From an uncultured Caulobacteraceae bacterium (lineage in GTDB: Bacteria; Pseudomonadota; Alphaproteobacteria; Caulobacterales; Caulobacteraceae): a DNA stretch of 61,453 nt. The stretch is from positions 1 through 61,453 of the forward strand of contig CAIXWN010000205.1 of NCBI GenBank assembly GCA_903923135.1, given 5' to 3'. Position 1 is the first letter of the stretch. Each line of letters opens with the position of its first letter. Positions 13,476 to 22,301 of the stretch are shown one piece after another. The translations under genes were made by a program, and so were the position numbers. The notes under the pieces are model-generated. The model was not told the origin of the DNA, did no database searches, and saw only the letters and a list, made by a program, of their open reading frames with translations.

Positions 13476-13502
13476 CCGCGGAGTCCCGCGGGGCGCCCCG
13501 CA

Positions 13503-14885
13503 ATGACCGCCGGTGTTTTCGACCTCTTCAAGCTCGGGGTGGGGCCCTCCAGCTCACACACCATGGGGCCGATGACCGCCGCCGGGCGGTTTGTGGCCAG
13601 GCTGCGCGACGCCGGTCTTCTGCGAAAAACAACCCGGGTGACGACGACGCTGTTCGGTTCCCTGGCGCTCACCGGGCGCGGGCACGCCACCGACCGCGCG
13701 GTGATTCTCGGCCTGGCCGGTTTCGCCCCCGCCACCCTCGATCCCGACATCGGGGAGGCGGCCGTTCAGCGAATCCGCGCCGAGGCCTGGCTTGAGCTTG
13801 GCGGCGAGGGCGGCCCATCCATCGTCTTCGAGGAACGGCGCGACATTGTCTGGGCCGGGACCGAACGCCGGCCCCAGCACCCCAACGCCCTGCGCTTCGC
13901 CGCCTTCGACGAGACAGGCCGCACCCTGGCCGCGGGCGACTACTTCTCCGTCGGCGGCGGCTTCGTTCGCGACGAGGCCGAGATGGGCCGCAACGCCCGC
14001 GACGAGACCGGCCCGGCCACGCCCTTTCCGTTCGTCTCGGGTGCGGATCTTCTGGCCCGGGCCGAGGCCGCCGGCCTGACCATCGGCCAGCTGATGTTCG
14101 CCAACGAAACGGCGCTACGCCCGGTGGCGGCCGTGGTCGCCGGGCTGGACGCGATCCACGCGGCGATGGAGGCCTGTATCGAGCGCGGCATGCGCCAGGA
14201 GGGCCGTCTGCCCGGCGGCCTGGAGGTCAAGCGCCGGGCCCGCCAGCTGCACGCCTCGATCATCGCCCGCATGGAGCGTCAGATCGTCGACCCGCTGGCG
14301 GCCATGGACTGGGTCAACCTCTGGGCCCTGGCGGTGAACGAGGAGAACGCCTCGGGCGGGCGGGTGGTCACGGCGCCGACCAATGGCGCCGCCGGCGTGA
14401 TCCCGGCCGTCCTTCGCTACTACGACCGCTTCCACTCGGGCAGCGCCGGGGGACGCCACACCTTCCTGCTCACCGCCGGGGCCATCGGCGCGCTCTACAA
14501 GCGCAACGCCTCGATCAGCGGGGCCGAGGTCGGCTGCCAGGGCGAGGTCGGCGTGGCCTGTTCGATGGCGGCGGCCGGTCTCGCCGCGGCGCTTGGCGGA
14601 AGCAACGCCCAGATCGAGAACGCCGCCGAGATCGGCATGGAGCACAACCTTGGCCTGACCTGCGACCCCATCGGCGGTCTGGTGCAGATCCCCTGCATCG
14701 AGCGCAACGCCATGGGCGCCATCAAGGCCATAGACGCCGCCCGCCTCGCCCTGCTGGGCGACGGCGAACACTCCGTCTCCCTCGACAAGGTCATCGCCAC
14801 CATGAAGCGCACCGGCGCCGACATGAACGACATCTACAAGGAGACGTCGCTCGGCGGGCTGGCGGTGAACATGGTGGAGTGCTGA
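13503..14885 (+). CDS. sdaA: L-serine ammonia-lyase (L-serine dehydratase), iron-sulfur type
   Basis: The single-chain enzyme (460 residues) deaminates L-serine to pyruvate and ammonia in the cytoplasm. The N-terminal domain begins [18 protein letters not shown], the conserved substrate-binding signature. The C-terminal domain carries the cluster cysteines C345 (GCQGEVG), C387 (LTCDP) and C398 (PCIERN), matching the three ligands of a 4Fe-4S cluster. The chain ends exactly in cysteine (VNMVEC, C460). In the characterised Legionella enzyme the C-terminal cysteine is the fourth iron ligand of the resting cluster, so the terminal residue matters. A diverged second copy of the last 47 codons lies at 18256-18399, showing that DNA has been inserted or recombined just downstream. 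Confidence 0.96.
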   Translation: MTAGVFDLFKLGVGPSSSHTMGPMTAAGRFVARLRDAGLLRKTTRVTTTLFGSLALTGRGHATDRAVILGLAGFAPATLDPDIGEAAVQRIRAEAWLELGGEGGPSIVFEERRDIVWAGTERRPQHPNALRFAAFDETGRTLAAGDYFSVGGGFVRDEAEMGRNARDETGPATPFPFVSGADLLARAEAAGLTIGQLMFANETALRPVAAVVAGLDAIHAAMEACIERGMRQEGRLPGGLEVKRRARQLHASIIARMERQIVDPLAAMDWVNLWALAVNEENASGGRVVTAPTNGAAGVIPAVLRYYDRFHSGSAGGRHTFLLTAGAIGALYKRNASISGAEVGCQGEVGVACSMAAAGLAAALGGSNAQIENAAEIGMEHNLGLTCDPIGGLVQIPCIERNAMGAIKAIDAARLALLGDGEHSVSLDKVIATMKRTGADMNDIYKETSLGGLAVNMVEC

Positions 14886-14991
14886 GGGGGCGGGATAGCC
14901 CGACCCGGTTTGACCTTGGCCCTCGCCCATGTGACGCTTGTTAATTCGAGCCGGCCGCGAGGGTCGCCAAAGCTCGAACGGCGCAAGACCC

Positions 14992-17900
14992 ATGGCCGAC
15001 GCATCTGTCATCCTGCCCGACGGCGAGACCCTAACCGCGACGTTCGGACTCGATCTGAACGGGGGCGTCTACATCGACCTGTCCGCACCGGTGAAGGACG
15101 GCCAGGCGATCTCGGGAAATGTCGACCTCAATCTCGATGGCCTGACGGCGTCTCTGTCTCTGCCGTTCGAGGGACTGAGCGTCACCGCTGACGTGAACCT
15201 GAGCTTCTCGGGCGGCCTTTCGGCCGACATCACCGTTCCAGTGTCGAGCAACCTCACCCTGTCGGCCCACGTCGGCCCCGACTCGATCGGCGTTTCCGCG
15301 AGCGTGACCACCGAGCCCCTGGCCTACGACATACCCGTCAGCACCGTCGCGAGCGGGAACTGGAGCTACTACAAGCATTGGTCGTCCAGCTACTTCTACG
15401 CAGAGGTGGCCAACGAGACGGTCGGCATTCTCAACGGCTTCATCGGGGCGATCAGTTCGCTCGGCGGCGTCATCGGCGACATCGCCGACGGCAACGCCCT
15501 TGGCTTGGTGAAGGATTCGATCGGCCTGGTCGACGCCATCCTTTCGCCGACGAGCAGCACGGCCTTCGGCCAGGGGCCCTCCAACACCACCCAGGATGTC
15601 AGCGGCGGCGCCGGCGGCGTCACCCTGACCATTCCCCTGCAGACCAACTTCGACGCGATCATCTCCACCGGCGACACCATCACGCTCGATCAGGCCAACG
15701 TCGACGTGCGGAGCCTGAACATCAGCAGCGGCGGCGCCCTGGAGATCGAGAGCGCCGGAAACGGCCTGACCGTCGACACCACCCTGACCAACAACGGCGA
15801 GCTCGACGTCCTTTCGGGCGCCGCCCTCACCTTAACTAACGCCACCAACGCCAACCTGCTCAAGGACAACGGCGGATCGATCCTGATCGCCGGCGCTGTG
15901 ACCAATGAGCGCGAGATCGACATCACCGGCGGCGGAAGCCTCACCATCAGCGGCGTCCTGACCAACGGCGGACCGGACGCCATCATCGAGGGTGACGGCG
16001 GATCGGTGACGGTCTCCGGAACCCTGTCCGGCGGCGTGATCGAGGCGAACGGCGGCGCGCTGTCCGTGAACGGAACGACCGACAGCACCGTCACCCTGGC
16101 CGCGGTGAACGGCGGGACGCTCTACATCGGCGGCACGGTGTCGGGCGGGACGCTTCGCCATGACGATACGAGCGCGATCCAGGTTAACGGCGCGACGTTG
16201 TCAGGCGTGACCTGCGACGGGACGCTGAACCTGGCCAACGGCTACGTCCACATCGTCAACGGCCTGACGACGCATGGTGTGAACGGCTCGGGGCCCGGGA
16301 CGATCAATGCCGGTTCTTCCGGCGGGACCGCCGCCGGCCTGGTGTTCGACAACACCCAGACCATCGACAACGCGACGATCACCCTGGGAGGACAGGGCGC
16401 CTACTACACCGTCTGGGGCAGCTCGATCACCGACAGCGACACCGCCAACGCGGGCGGTCAGGTCCTGACCTTCGGCAGCGGCCTGACCATCGACACCAGC
16501 GGACCGGCCAACATCGGCTACGGCGTCCATTGGACCGACGTCACCGCCGATAGCATCGTCAACGACGGCCATATCGAGGTCACGGCCAACACCCTGACCA
16601 TCGACCCGACCAGCTTCACCAACAACGGCGTCATCACCGTCGACGCCGGGGCCTCGCTGAACCTCACCGCGACGAGCTTCATCGACTCCGGGCGCATCGT
16701 GGGGAACGGCGCCCTGGGCCTGAACGGTCAGACCACCCTGGCGGGGGGATCGATCGTCTGGGGCGCCGGCTCGGCGAGCATAAACGGCCAGCTGACCGGT
16801 TCGGGGTCGATTATCGGCACGGTGTATGCCGGCGGAACGATCGAAGCCCTGGGCGGTGTCCTGATAGTGGGCGGCGTGGTTTCCGGTCCCGGATCCCTCG
16901 AGATCGCCGCCGGCGCGACCCTGGAACTGAGCGGGACGGTCAGCAACTCGGTCGCCTTCCTCGCCGGCGGACCGGCGACGCTGTGCTCGACACGCCGACG
17001 GCCCTCGGGGGGGCGATCTCCGGACTGGCGCTGGGCGATGTCATCGACTTCGCCGGAGCGACCATCAGTAGCTTGACCTGTACCGGATCGACCTTGTCGG
17101 TGGTCATCGCCGGTGTGACCCATGACTATCAGGTCGGTCCCTTGCCGGCCGGGGCGGTCTTCCGCGCTTGGGGTGGCAGGATCACCGTCACCCAGCCGCT
17201 CACGCCGGCCACCCTGACCACGGGGGTGGACAAGGTGACGGCCCCGGGCGTCCTGATCGCCGCGACCGCGGGCGCCCTGTCCACCGGCGATATCATCACG
17301 CCGGGCGGGACGGGAAACGTGATCCAGCTCAATGGCGGTGGCGTGTTCAACCTGGCCAAGCCCAAGACCTTGACCAATGTGGCAGAGATTGACGCCACCG
17401 AAGGCGCCGGGACGGCCCTGCCGACCATAACGTTGCGCAAGGGTGTGAACGTCACCCTGAACCTTGCCACGGGAACCGGGGTGGGCTCCGGCGCCAAGAT
17501 TGTAGGCGCTCTTGATTCCAGCATCATCAATCTCGGAGGCGGCACGAATGTCGTCACCCTGGGCTCGGCCACCGAGACCGTTCACGGCGGCGCGGGCAAG
17601 GACACCTTCAACGTCACCGCCCTCACCATCGGGGCGACGATCGACGGCGGAACCGGCGCCAGCACGCTGAACGTCACTGGTGGGGGGGCAGTGGTGATGG
17701 GGTCGAGCATAACCAACGTGAAGGCCATCACGCTGGCAACTGCGACCAACTTCACCGCCAACGGCCTGAATCTGACAGTTTCCGGCAGCACCGGGATCGA
17801 CACCATCAGGGCCGGGAGCGGAGTGCAGACGATCACCGGCAGGGGCGGAGCGGACACCCTGATCTCGGGAGCCGGGCCCGACACCTTCAAGGACACCAGA

Positions 17901-18254
17901 GCCAACCTGGGTCTGGCGACTATCCAGGGCTTCAAGGCGGCTGACACCATCGACGTCACCAACCTCAAACCATCGAAGACCGTTCCGACAAAGGCGACCT
18001 GGGCGGCGGGGGTGCTGACGGTGAAGGAGGGGGCGACTACGGTGCTGATCAAGCTGCCCGGCGACTTCACTGGAACCTTCTCGACCGCCTCCGACGGCGC
18101 CGCGGGCACGGCGATAACCTATGCCCCTCATCCAGCCGCCCTTGCCCAGGCTATGGCCGCCTTGGGCGCGTCCGCCTCCCCCTCATTCCTGTCGCCTTCG
18201 CTTCTGACGACCTCAAGCCAGGGCGCGCCTTTCCTTCTGGCGCCGCACGGGTAG
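14992..18254 (+). pseudogene. RTX-like repeat protein, interrupted by one frameshift near 16983
   Basis: Two overlapping reading frames (14992-17076 and from 16983 to 18254) together encode one protein of about 1087 residues. The first frame carries a beta-rich N-terminal domain, then many short repeats such as GALTIDPTSFTNNGVITV and GSLEIAAGATLEL, as in secreted beta-helix proteins. It decays into an arginine/serine-rich tail after AGGPATL. The second frame resumes at once with VLDTPTALGGAISGLALGDVIDFAG, the expected continuation of that motif. One missing G in the CTGTGC at 16981-16986 explains the shift. The C-terminal part has RTX-like GGADTLISGAGPDTF. The start ATG 14992 lacks a clear ribosome site. 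It may be a true pseudogene, a phase-variable gene, or a sequence error. Confidence 0.78.
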
Positions 18255-18255
18255 C

Positions 18256-18399
18256 CGTCTCGCCCTTCTCGGCGACGGCGAACACTCCGTCTCGCTCGAC
18301 AAGGTCATCTCCACCATGAAGCGAACGGGCGCCGACATGAACGCCATCTACAAGGAGACCTCCCTGGGCGGGTTGGCGGTGAACGTCGTGGAGTGCTGA
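18256..18399 (+). pseudogene. Remnant: second copy of the sdaA 3' end (47 codons plus stop)
   Basis: The 144 bases translate without interruption as [20 protein letters not shown] and so on, to VNVVEC and stop, matching the last 47 residues of sdaA (from codon 414) with only three substitutions (A to S, D to A, M to V). At DNA level ten further codons differ synonymously, so the copy is not a recent exact duplicate; both sequences evolved under selection as functional genes. Homology begins abruptly one base after the stop of the RTX-like gene. This is the trace of an allelic exchange or insertion that left the resident sdaA end behind. Confidence 0.88.
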
Positions 18400-19133
18400 G
18401 GCCCGCCCGACGCAAGTCGGTCAATGAGGTCGAAGTCCTGCCGGTAGATCCGGCGAATCCGCTCGATCTGGGCGGCGGTCAGGCTGAGGGGTTCCTTGAC
18501 GGTCCGGTTCAGGACCCGCAAGGGCGTCGCGCCATGGGTGGTCAGGTAGCGTTCGATTTCGGACTGCTGAGCGCCCAGGATGAACAGCTTGTCCACTAGG
18601 ATACGGCCGGCCCTGTCGGTGACGAACCAGGCCTGCGGTCTGAGGACATAATCCAGATCGTAGACCCGGGGCCGGCTCTCCAGGTAGGCCAGCAGGTCGT
18701 CCACCGACCCGATGGCCTTCATGTCGTCGGCGAAGAAGGGGTCGACCTCGGTGTCGCCGCCGCCGGCGTTCCGGACGAACCAGAACGCCGACAGGAAGCG
18801 TTCGACAGGGTCGCGCAGGATCGCGAAGGATTCCATGGTCTCCAGGGTTGTCAGGCCCGACGACCTGTAGAAAAGCGCCGAGGCGTGCGAGGTCCGGTGG
18901 CCGTACAAGGCGGTCGCGATCGACACGCCACTGGTCTTCGGCACATGAATGAACAGGATCGTGCGGTTTCTGAGAAGGGTCTCCGCGCGTCGCCGAAGGA
19001 CTGGGGCCAGCAGGCGCAGAGGCCCTCGCATCCGCGCGAGAACCTCGAAGACATCGTTGTAGTAGTGCACTTTGAGCAGCCGGCAGGCGGCCGCCTTGAG
19101 TCGGCCCTGGCGACTGATGTCGGGCGTGTTCAC
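18348..19133 (-). CDS. Sulfotransferase-family protein with chimeric C-terminus
   Basis: The 261-residue protein belongs to the Sulfotransfer_2 type. The 5'-phosphosulfate loop is [18 protein letters not shown], and the 3'-phosphate motif is [15 protein letters not shown]. The usual C-terminal helix ([18 protein letters not shown]) is present. The last 17 or so codons are read antisense through the sdaA remnant (18348-18399), so the natural end has been replaced or extended by the recombination scar. GTG 19133 is the preferred start; TTG 19160 is possible and neither has a strong ribosome site. It lies 70 bp downstream of the FAD oxidoreductase gene in the same direction. Acceptor unknown; PAPS use is inferred from the family. 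Confidence 0.8.
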   Translation of the reverse strand: MNTPDISRQGRLKAAACRLLKVHYYNDVFEVLARMRGPLRLLAPVLRRRAETLLRNRTILFIHVPKTSGVSIATALYGHRTSHASALFYRSSGLTTLETMESFAILRDPVERFLSAFWFVRNAGGGDTEVDPFFADDMKAIGSVDDLLAYLESRPRVYDLDYVLRPQAWFVTDRAGRILVDKLFILGAQQSEIERYLTTHGATPLRVLNRTVKEPLSLTAAQIERIRRIYRQDFDLIDRLASGGPQHSTTFTANPPREVSL

Positions 19134-19203
19134 CGGCCACCCGCCCCGGTGCGGGGCCAAGCGAAAAACGTCGTCGCCCCCCGGCGGTTCGGCCGGCGAG
19201 CCC

Positions 19204-20832
19204 TCATCCCTGAGGTCCGCCGGCGGGCTGAAGGTGCCGGGCCCGGTGGGCCTTCAGGTCGCGCAAGATCTCGTGGGCGGCGTTGTGCCCGGGGGCGCCG
19301 GTGACGCCCCCGCCGGGGTGAGTTCCCGACCCGCACATATAGAGCCCTCTGACCGGGGCGCGGTAGTCGCCGTAGCCCAGGGCGGGGCGGGCGCTGTAGA
19401 GTTGATCAAGCGTCAGGGAGCCGTGGAAGATATCGCCTCCGGTCAGGCTGAGCTTTCGCTCCAGATCGAGAGGCGACAGGATCATCCGGCCCAGCACGGC
19501 GCCCTTGAAGTTGGGGGCGTAGCCCGAGACCGTATCGATGATCAGGTCGGCTACGGCCTCGCGGTGGTCGTCCCAGCTCGCGCCGTCGGGCAGTGTCGGC
19601 GCGAACTGCTGGCAGAACAGGCTGGCGACGTGCTGACCGGGCGGGGCCAGGGTGTCGTCCAGAACGCTGGGAATGTGCATCTCGATCGACGGCCGGCGGG
19701 CCCAGCCATGCATGCGGGCGTCCATATAGGCCTGGTCGAGATAGCCCAGCGACGGGGCGATGACGATGCTGGCTCCGTGCTGTTCCGCCCGGCCCGTGCT
19801 GGGCAGGCAGGTGAAACTCGGCAGTTCGGACAGGGCGACGTTCATCCGGAACGTCCCTGAGGCGCAACGCCAGGATGCCATGCGATCCCTGAACGGTTGG
19901 TCCAGGTGTTCCGGCGCCACCAGCGAGCCGAACAGAAGCTTGGGGTTGAGGTTGGAGATGATCGCCCGGGCCGACAGATCGCCGCCGTCCTCGAGCACGA
20001 CGCCCGTGGCCCGGCCCCCGGAAATGGCGATCTCGCGGACCGGGGAGTCGACGGAGATCTCGACGCCGGCTTCGACGCAGGCTTTGGCCATCGCCTGGGT
20101 GATCGACCCCATACCGCCAAGGGCGTGACCCCAGGCCCCCTTCACGCCGTTCACTTCGCCGAACACATGATGCAGCAGCACATAGGCCGAGCCCGGCGTG
20201 TAGGGGCTGGCGTAGTTTCCGATGGTGGCGTCGAAGCCCAGCAGGCCTTTCAGAACGTCGGTTTCGAACCAGGAATCGAGGATGTCGCCGGCGCTCTTGC
20301 CGAACAGGTCCAACAGGTCGCCCTGACCTTTCAGTCCCATCTGGCGCACCTGGTTGGCCAGGCCCAGGCCGCTGATCAGGTCCCGCAGGCCGCCATCGGG
20401 ATTGACCGGCGTCTTGAGCAGCAGGGAGCGGAGCAGTTCGACTTTGCCGTCCAGGTGGGCGTGAAAGGCCTCCAGCCGCTCGGCGTCCTTGGGCGAGAAT
20501 CGCGCCACCTCCCGCCGCGAGCGTTCGGCGTCCTTGTCGAGGATCAGATAGCGGCGGTCGTCGACAGGCGAGAAGTAGGAGAGCGGTCTGATCACCACCC
20601 GCAGGCCGTGCCGCGCGAGTTCCATGTCCGCGATCACCTTCGGGTTGAGCAGGCTCACCGAATAGCTCGCCACCGAGTTGCGGAAGCCAGGATGGAACTC
20701 CTCGGTAATGGCGGCGCCGCCGACCACTCCGCGCCGTTCGAGCACGCGCACCCGGTAACCTGCGCGGGCGAGGTAGAAGGCGCAGGTCAGTCCATTGTGT
20801 CCGCCGCCGACGATCAGGGCGTCATAGGCCAT
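19204..20832 (-). CDS. Phytoene-desaturase-like FAD-dependent oxidoreductase (PYROXD2-like)
   Basis: ATG 20832 has AGGCGGGA upstream and overlaps the end of the Rieske gene by 11 nt. The 542-residue protein starts MAYDALIVGGGHNGLTCAFY, the dinucleotide-binding fold for FAD, followed by RRGVVGGAA. The C-terminus holds the second FAD motif around YMCGSGTHPGGGVTGAPGHN. This arrangement is that of the phytoene dehydrogenase-related amine/retinol-saturase-like superfamily, closest by eye to PYROXD2-type proteins; true carotenoid desaturation is unlikely because no carotenoid genes are nearby. Coupling to a Rieske oxygenase of the quaternary-amine type suggests oxidation of an amine or a related small molecule. 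The substrate is unknown. Confidence 0.87.
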   Translation of the reverse strand: MAYDALIVGGGHNGLTCAFYLARAGYRVRVLERRGVVGGAAITEEFHPGFRNSVASYSVSLLNPKVIADMELARHGLRVVIRPLSYFSPVDDRRYLILDKDAERSRREVARFSPKDAERLEAFHAHLDGKVELLRSLLLKTPVNPDGGLRDLISGLGLANQVRQMGLKGQGDLLDLFGKSAGDILDSWFETDVLKGLLGFDATIGNYASPYTPGSAYVLLHHVFGEVNGVKGAWGHALGGMGSITQAMAKACVEAGVEISVDSPVREIAISGGRATGVVLEDGGDLSARAIISNLNPKLLFGSLVAPEHLDQPFRDRMASWRCASGTFRMNVALSELPSFTCLPSTGRAEQHGASIVIAPSLGYLDQAYMDARMHGWARRPSIEMHIPSVLDDTLAPPGQHVASLFCQQFAPTLPDGASWDDHREAVADLIIDTVSGYAPNFKGAVLGRMILSPLDLERKLSLTGGDIFHGSLTLDQLYSARPALGYGDYRAPVRGLYMCGSGTHPGGGVTGAPGHNAAHEILRDLKAHRARHLQPAGGPQG

Positions 20833-22063
20833 CCGCAGTCCCGCCTTTCGTTCCGGTTCCAAACCCTGCCATCAGAGCGTTGGCCAGTTCGCCAAGGTAG
20901 CGCTCCACGTAGGCCTGAGTCCCGGGCTCCATGAGCGAAAACGGTCCCGGCTCGTAGGCGCGGGAGGCGACGCCCGCCTGATTCCGCTCGATGATCAATT
21001 TGTCCTCCTGACTGGTGACATCCCACAACCAGGTCAGGCGCTCGGGATCGTAGTCGCGGCCCGCCTCGGCCGAGCCCGCCACCAGCCAGATCACCTCCAT
21101 CTCGGAGTCCAGCACACCTCGCGGAATGAAACGATAGATCAGGCCATAGTCGGCATAGGCGAGGAAAGCGCTCAGCAGGCCAAGTTCGCCGAACACGCAC
21201 AAACCGTCCCGGCGAGCGCCACCCGGCCCCATCGGTGGCGCCAGCAACTGGCCGTCCACGCTGCCGGTCAGGGCGCCGTCGGCGAGGGCCGACCGCATGA
21301 CACGCGCCGTTTCGAAGCCATCGGCGGCGGCGGTCCAGGCTTCGAAGTCCGCGAGGCCGGTCTCGGGGTCGGGTTCATTCGACAGCGTGCGGTTGTTGGG
21401 TCTGGCCAAGGCGTGCAGGACCGAGAATTCAGGGTGTGACGGCGCGCAGTGGTAGCACTCATGGTAGTTCTCCATGACGAGCTTCCAGTTGGCCGCGACG
21501 CGATAGGTTCGGCGGGCGGCGATCCGGGCGCCGGCCCAGTCGTACAGTCGCATCATTGCCGCGACCGCCGCCTCGGCTTCGCCGAGGTGCGGCGGGGCAT
21601 CGCCGAAGCTGACGAAGATCAGCCCTTCGATCACCTTCAGGGAAAGCGGCTTCAGGCCATGGGCGGCAGGATCGAAACCCGACGGCATCTCGCGCGCCGA
21701 ACGCAGCCGGCCATCGAGGTGAAAGGTCCACGCGTGATAGGGGCAGGTCAGCAATGCGCCGCTGCCCTTCGGCTCCAAGCAGACTCTCGAGCCGCGGTGG
21801 CGGCAGACGTTCGCCAGGGCCCGCAGAACGCCATCCTGGCCGCGGGCGACGATGGCCGATTCTGCGCCCAGTTCGGCGGTGATCCAGTCGCCCGATTCAG
21901 CAACTTCGCTGACATGGCCGGCGCAGATCCAGCGGGACTCGAGCAGACGCAGGTCCGCCTCGAATACGTCAGATCGCAGGTAGAACCCCTGCGGCAGACT
22001 GTAACCCGGACGGCGCCCGGAAAGCATTGTCTCGATCGTGGCGGGGTGGTCGATGGTCGACAC
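20822..22063 (-). CDS. Rieske 2Fe-2S oxygenase alpha subunit, quaternary-amine type
   Basis: The 413-residue protein has a Rieske domain with C87-x-H89 and C107-x2-H110 (CRHRGSRVC and CPYHAW). The catalytic mononuclear iron site is in NWKLVMENYHECYHCAPSH: H205, H210 and a downstream Asp. The residue that bridges the two metal centres is glutamate (E202) rather than the aspartate of classical ring-hydroxylating dioxygenases. Glutamate here is known from carnitine (CntA) and glycine-betaine/stachydrine demethylase-like enzymes, so a quaternary or N-methylated amine substrate is inferred. GTG 22063 is the start, with AGGA 7 nt upstream. No reductase or ferredoxin gene is adjacent; the partner must be elsewhere, or the FAD enzyme downstream may serve. 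Confidence 0.9.
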   Translation of the reverse strand: MSTIDHPATIETMLSGRRPGYSLPQGFYLRSDVFEADLRLLESRWICAGHVSEVAESGDWITAELGAESAIVARGQDGVLRALANVCRHRGSRVCLEPKGSGALLTCPYHAWTFHLDGRLRSAREMPSGFDPAAHGLKPLSLKVIEGLIFVSFGDAPPHLGEAEAAVAAMMRLYDWAGARIAARRTYRVAANWKLVMENYHECYHCAPSHPEFSVLHALARPNNRTLSNEPDPETGLADFEAWTAAADGFETARVMRSALADGALTGSVDGQLLAPPMGPGGARRDGLCVFGELGLLSAFLAYADYGLIYRFIPRGVLDSEMEVIWLVAGSAEAGRDYDPERLTWLWDVTSQEDKLIIERNQAGVASRAYEPGPFSLMEPGTQAYVERYLGELANALMAGFGTGTKGGTADGL

Positions 22064-22219
22064 CTTGTGTTCCTGGTCTGCTGAGGGAGCCCGCCCCGGG
22101 GTCGCCCGAGAGTGACCCCGTTCCGCCTAGCTGATCCGTCCTTACCGACGCAAGGCGCAGCATAACGTCACCGGCCGGCAACCCCGGAGCCGCTGGCGCG
22201 TTGTTTTCATCAGTCGACG

Positions 22220-22242
22220 CCGCGGCTGGCGTTCAGCCGCGG
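22220..22242. promoter_or_regulatory. Perfect 9-bp hairpin in divergent intergenic region
   Basis: CCGCGGCTG (22220-22228) and CAGCCGCGG (22234-22242) pair perfectly around a 5-base loop. The element lies between the divergent Rieske gene and the FecR-like gene. It has no T-tract in either direction and so is more likely an operator or leader structure than a terminator. Confidence 0.35.
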
Positions 22243-22301
22243 TTCACCTCGCCTGGGCTCCCCCTGTGGTTGACGCCCTTACAGACCGAAAGACCGTCCA
22301 G

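Noticed and set aside
15600-17000. DNA repeats as a CRISPR or satellite array
   Set aside because: Repetition is at protein level (Gly/Asn/Thr-rich beta repeats) with variable DNA; no constant repeat and spacer structure.
16997-17016. Programmed frameshift at the run of seven G
   Set aside because: The protein motif shows the frame is already lost upstream at 16981-16986, so slippage at the G run would not restore it.
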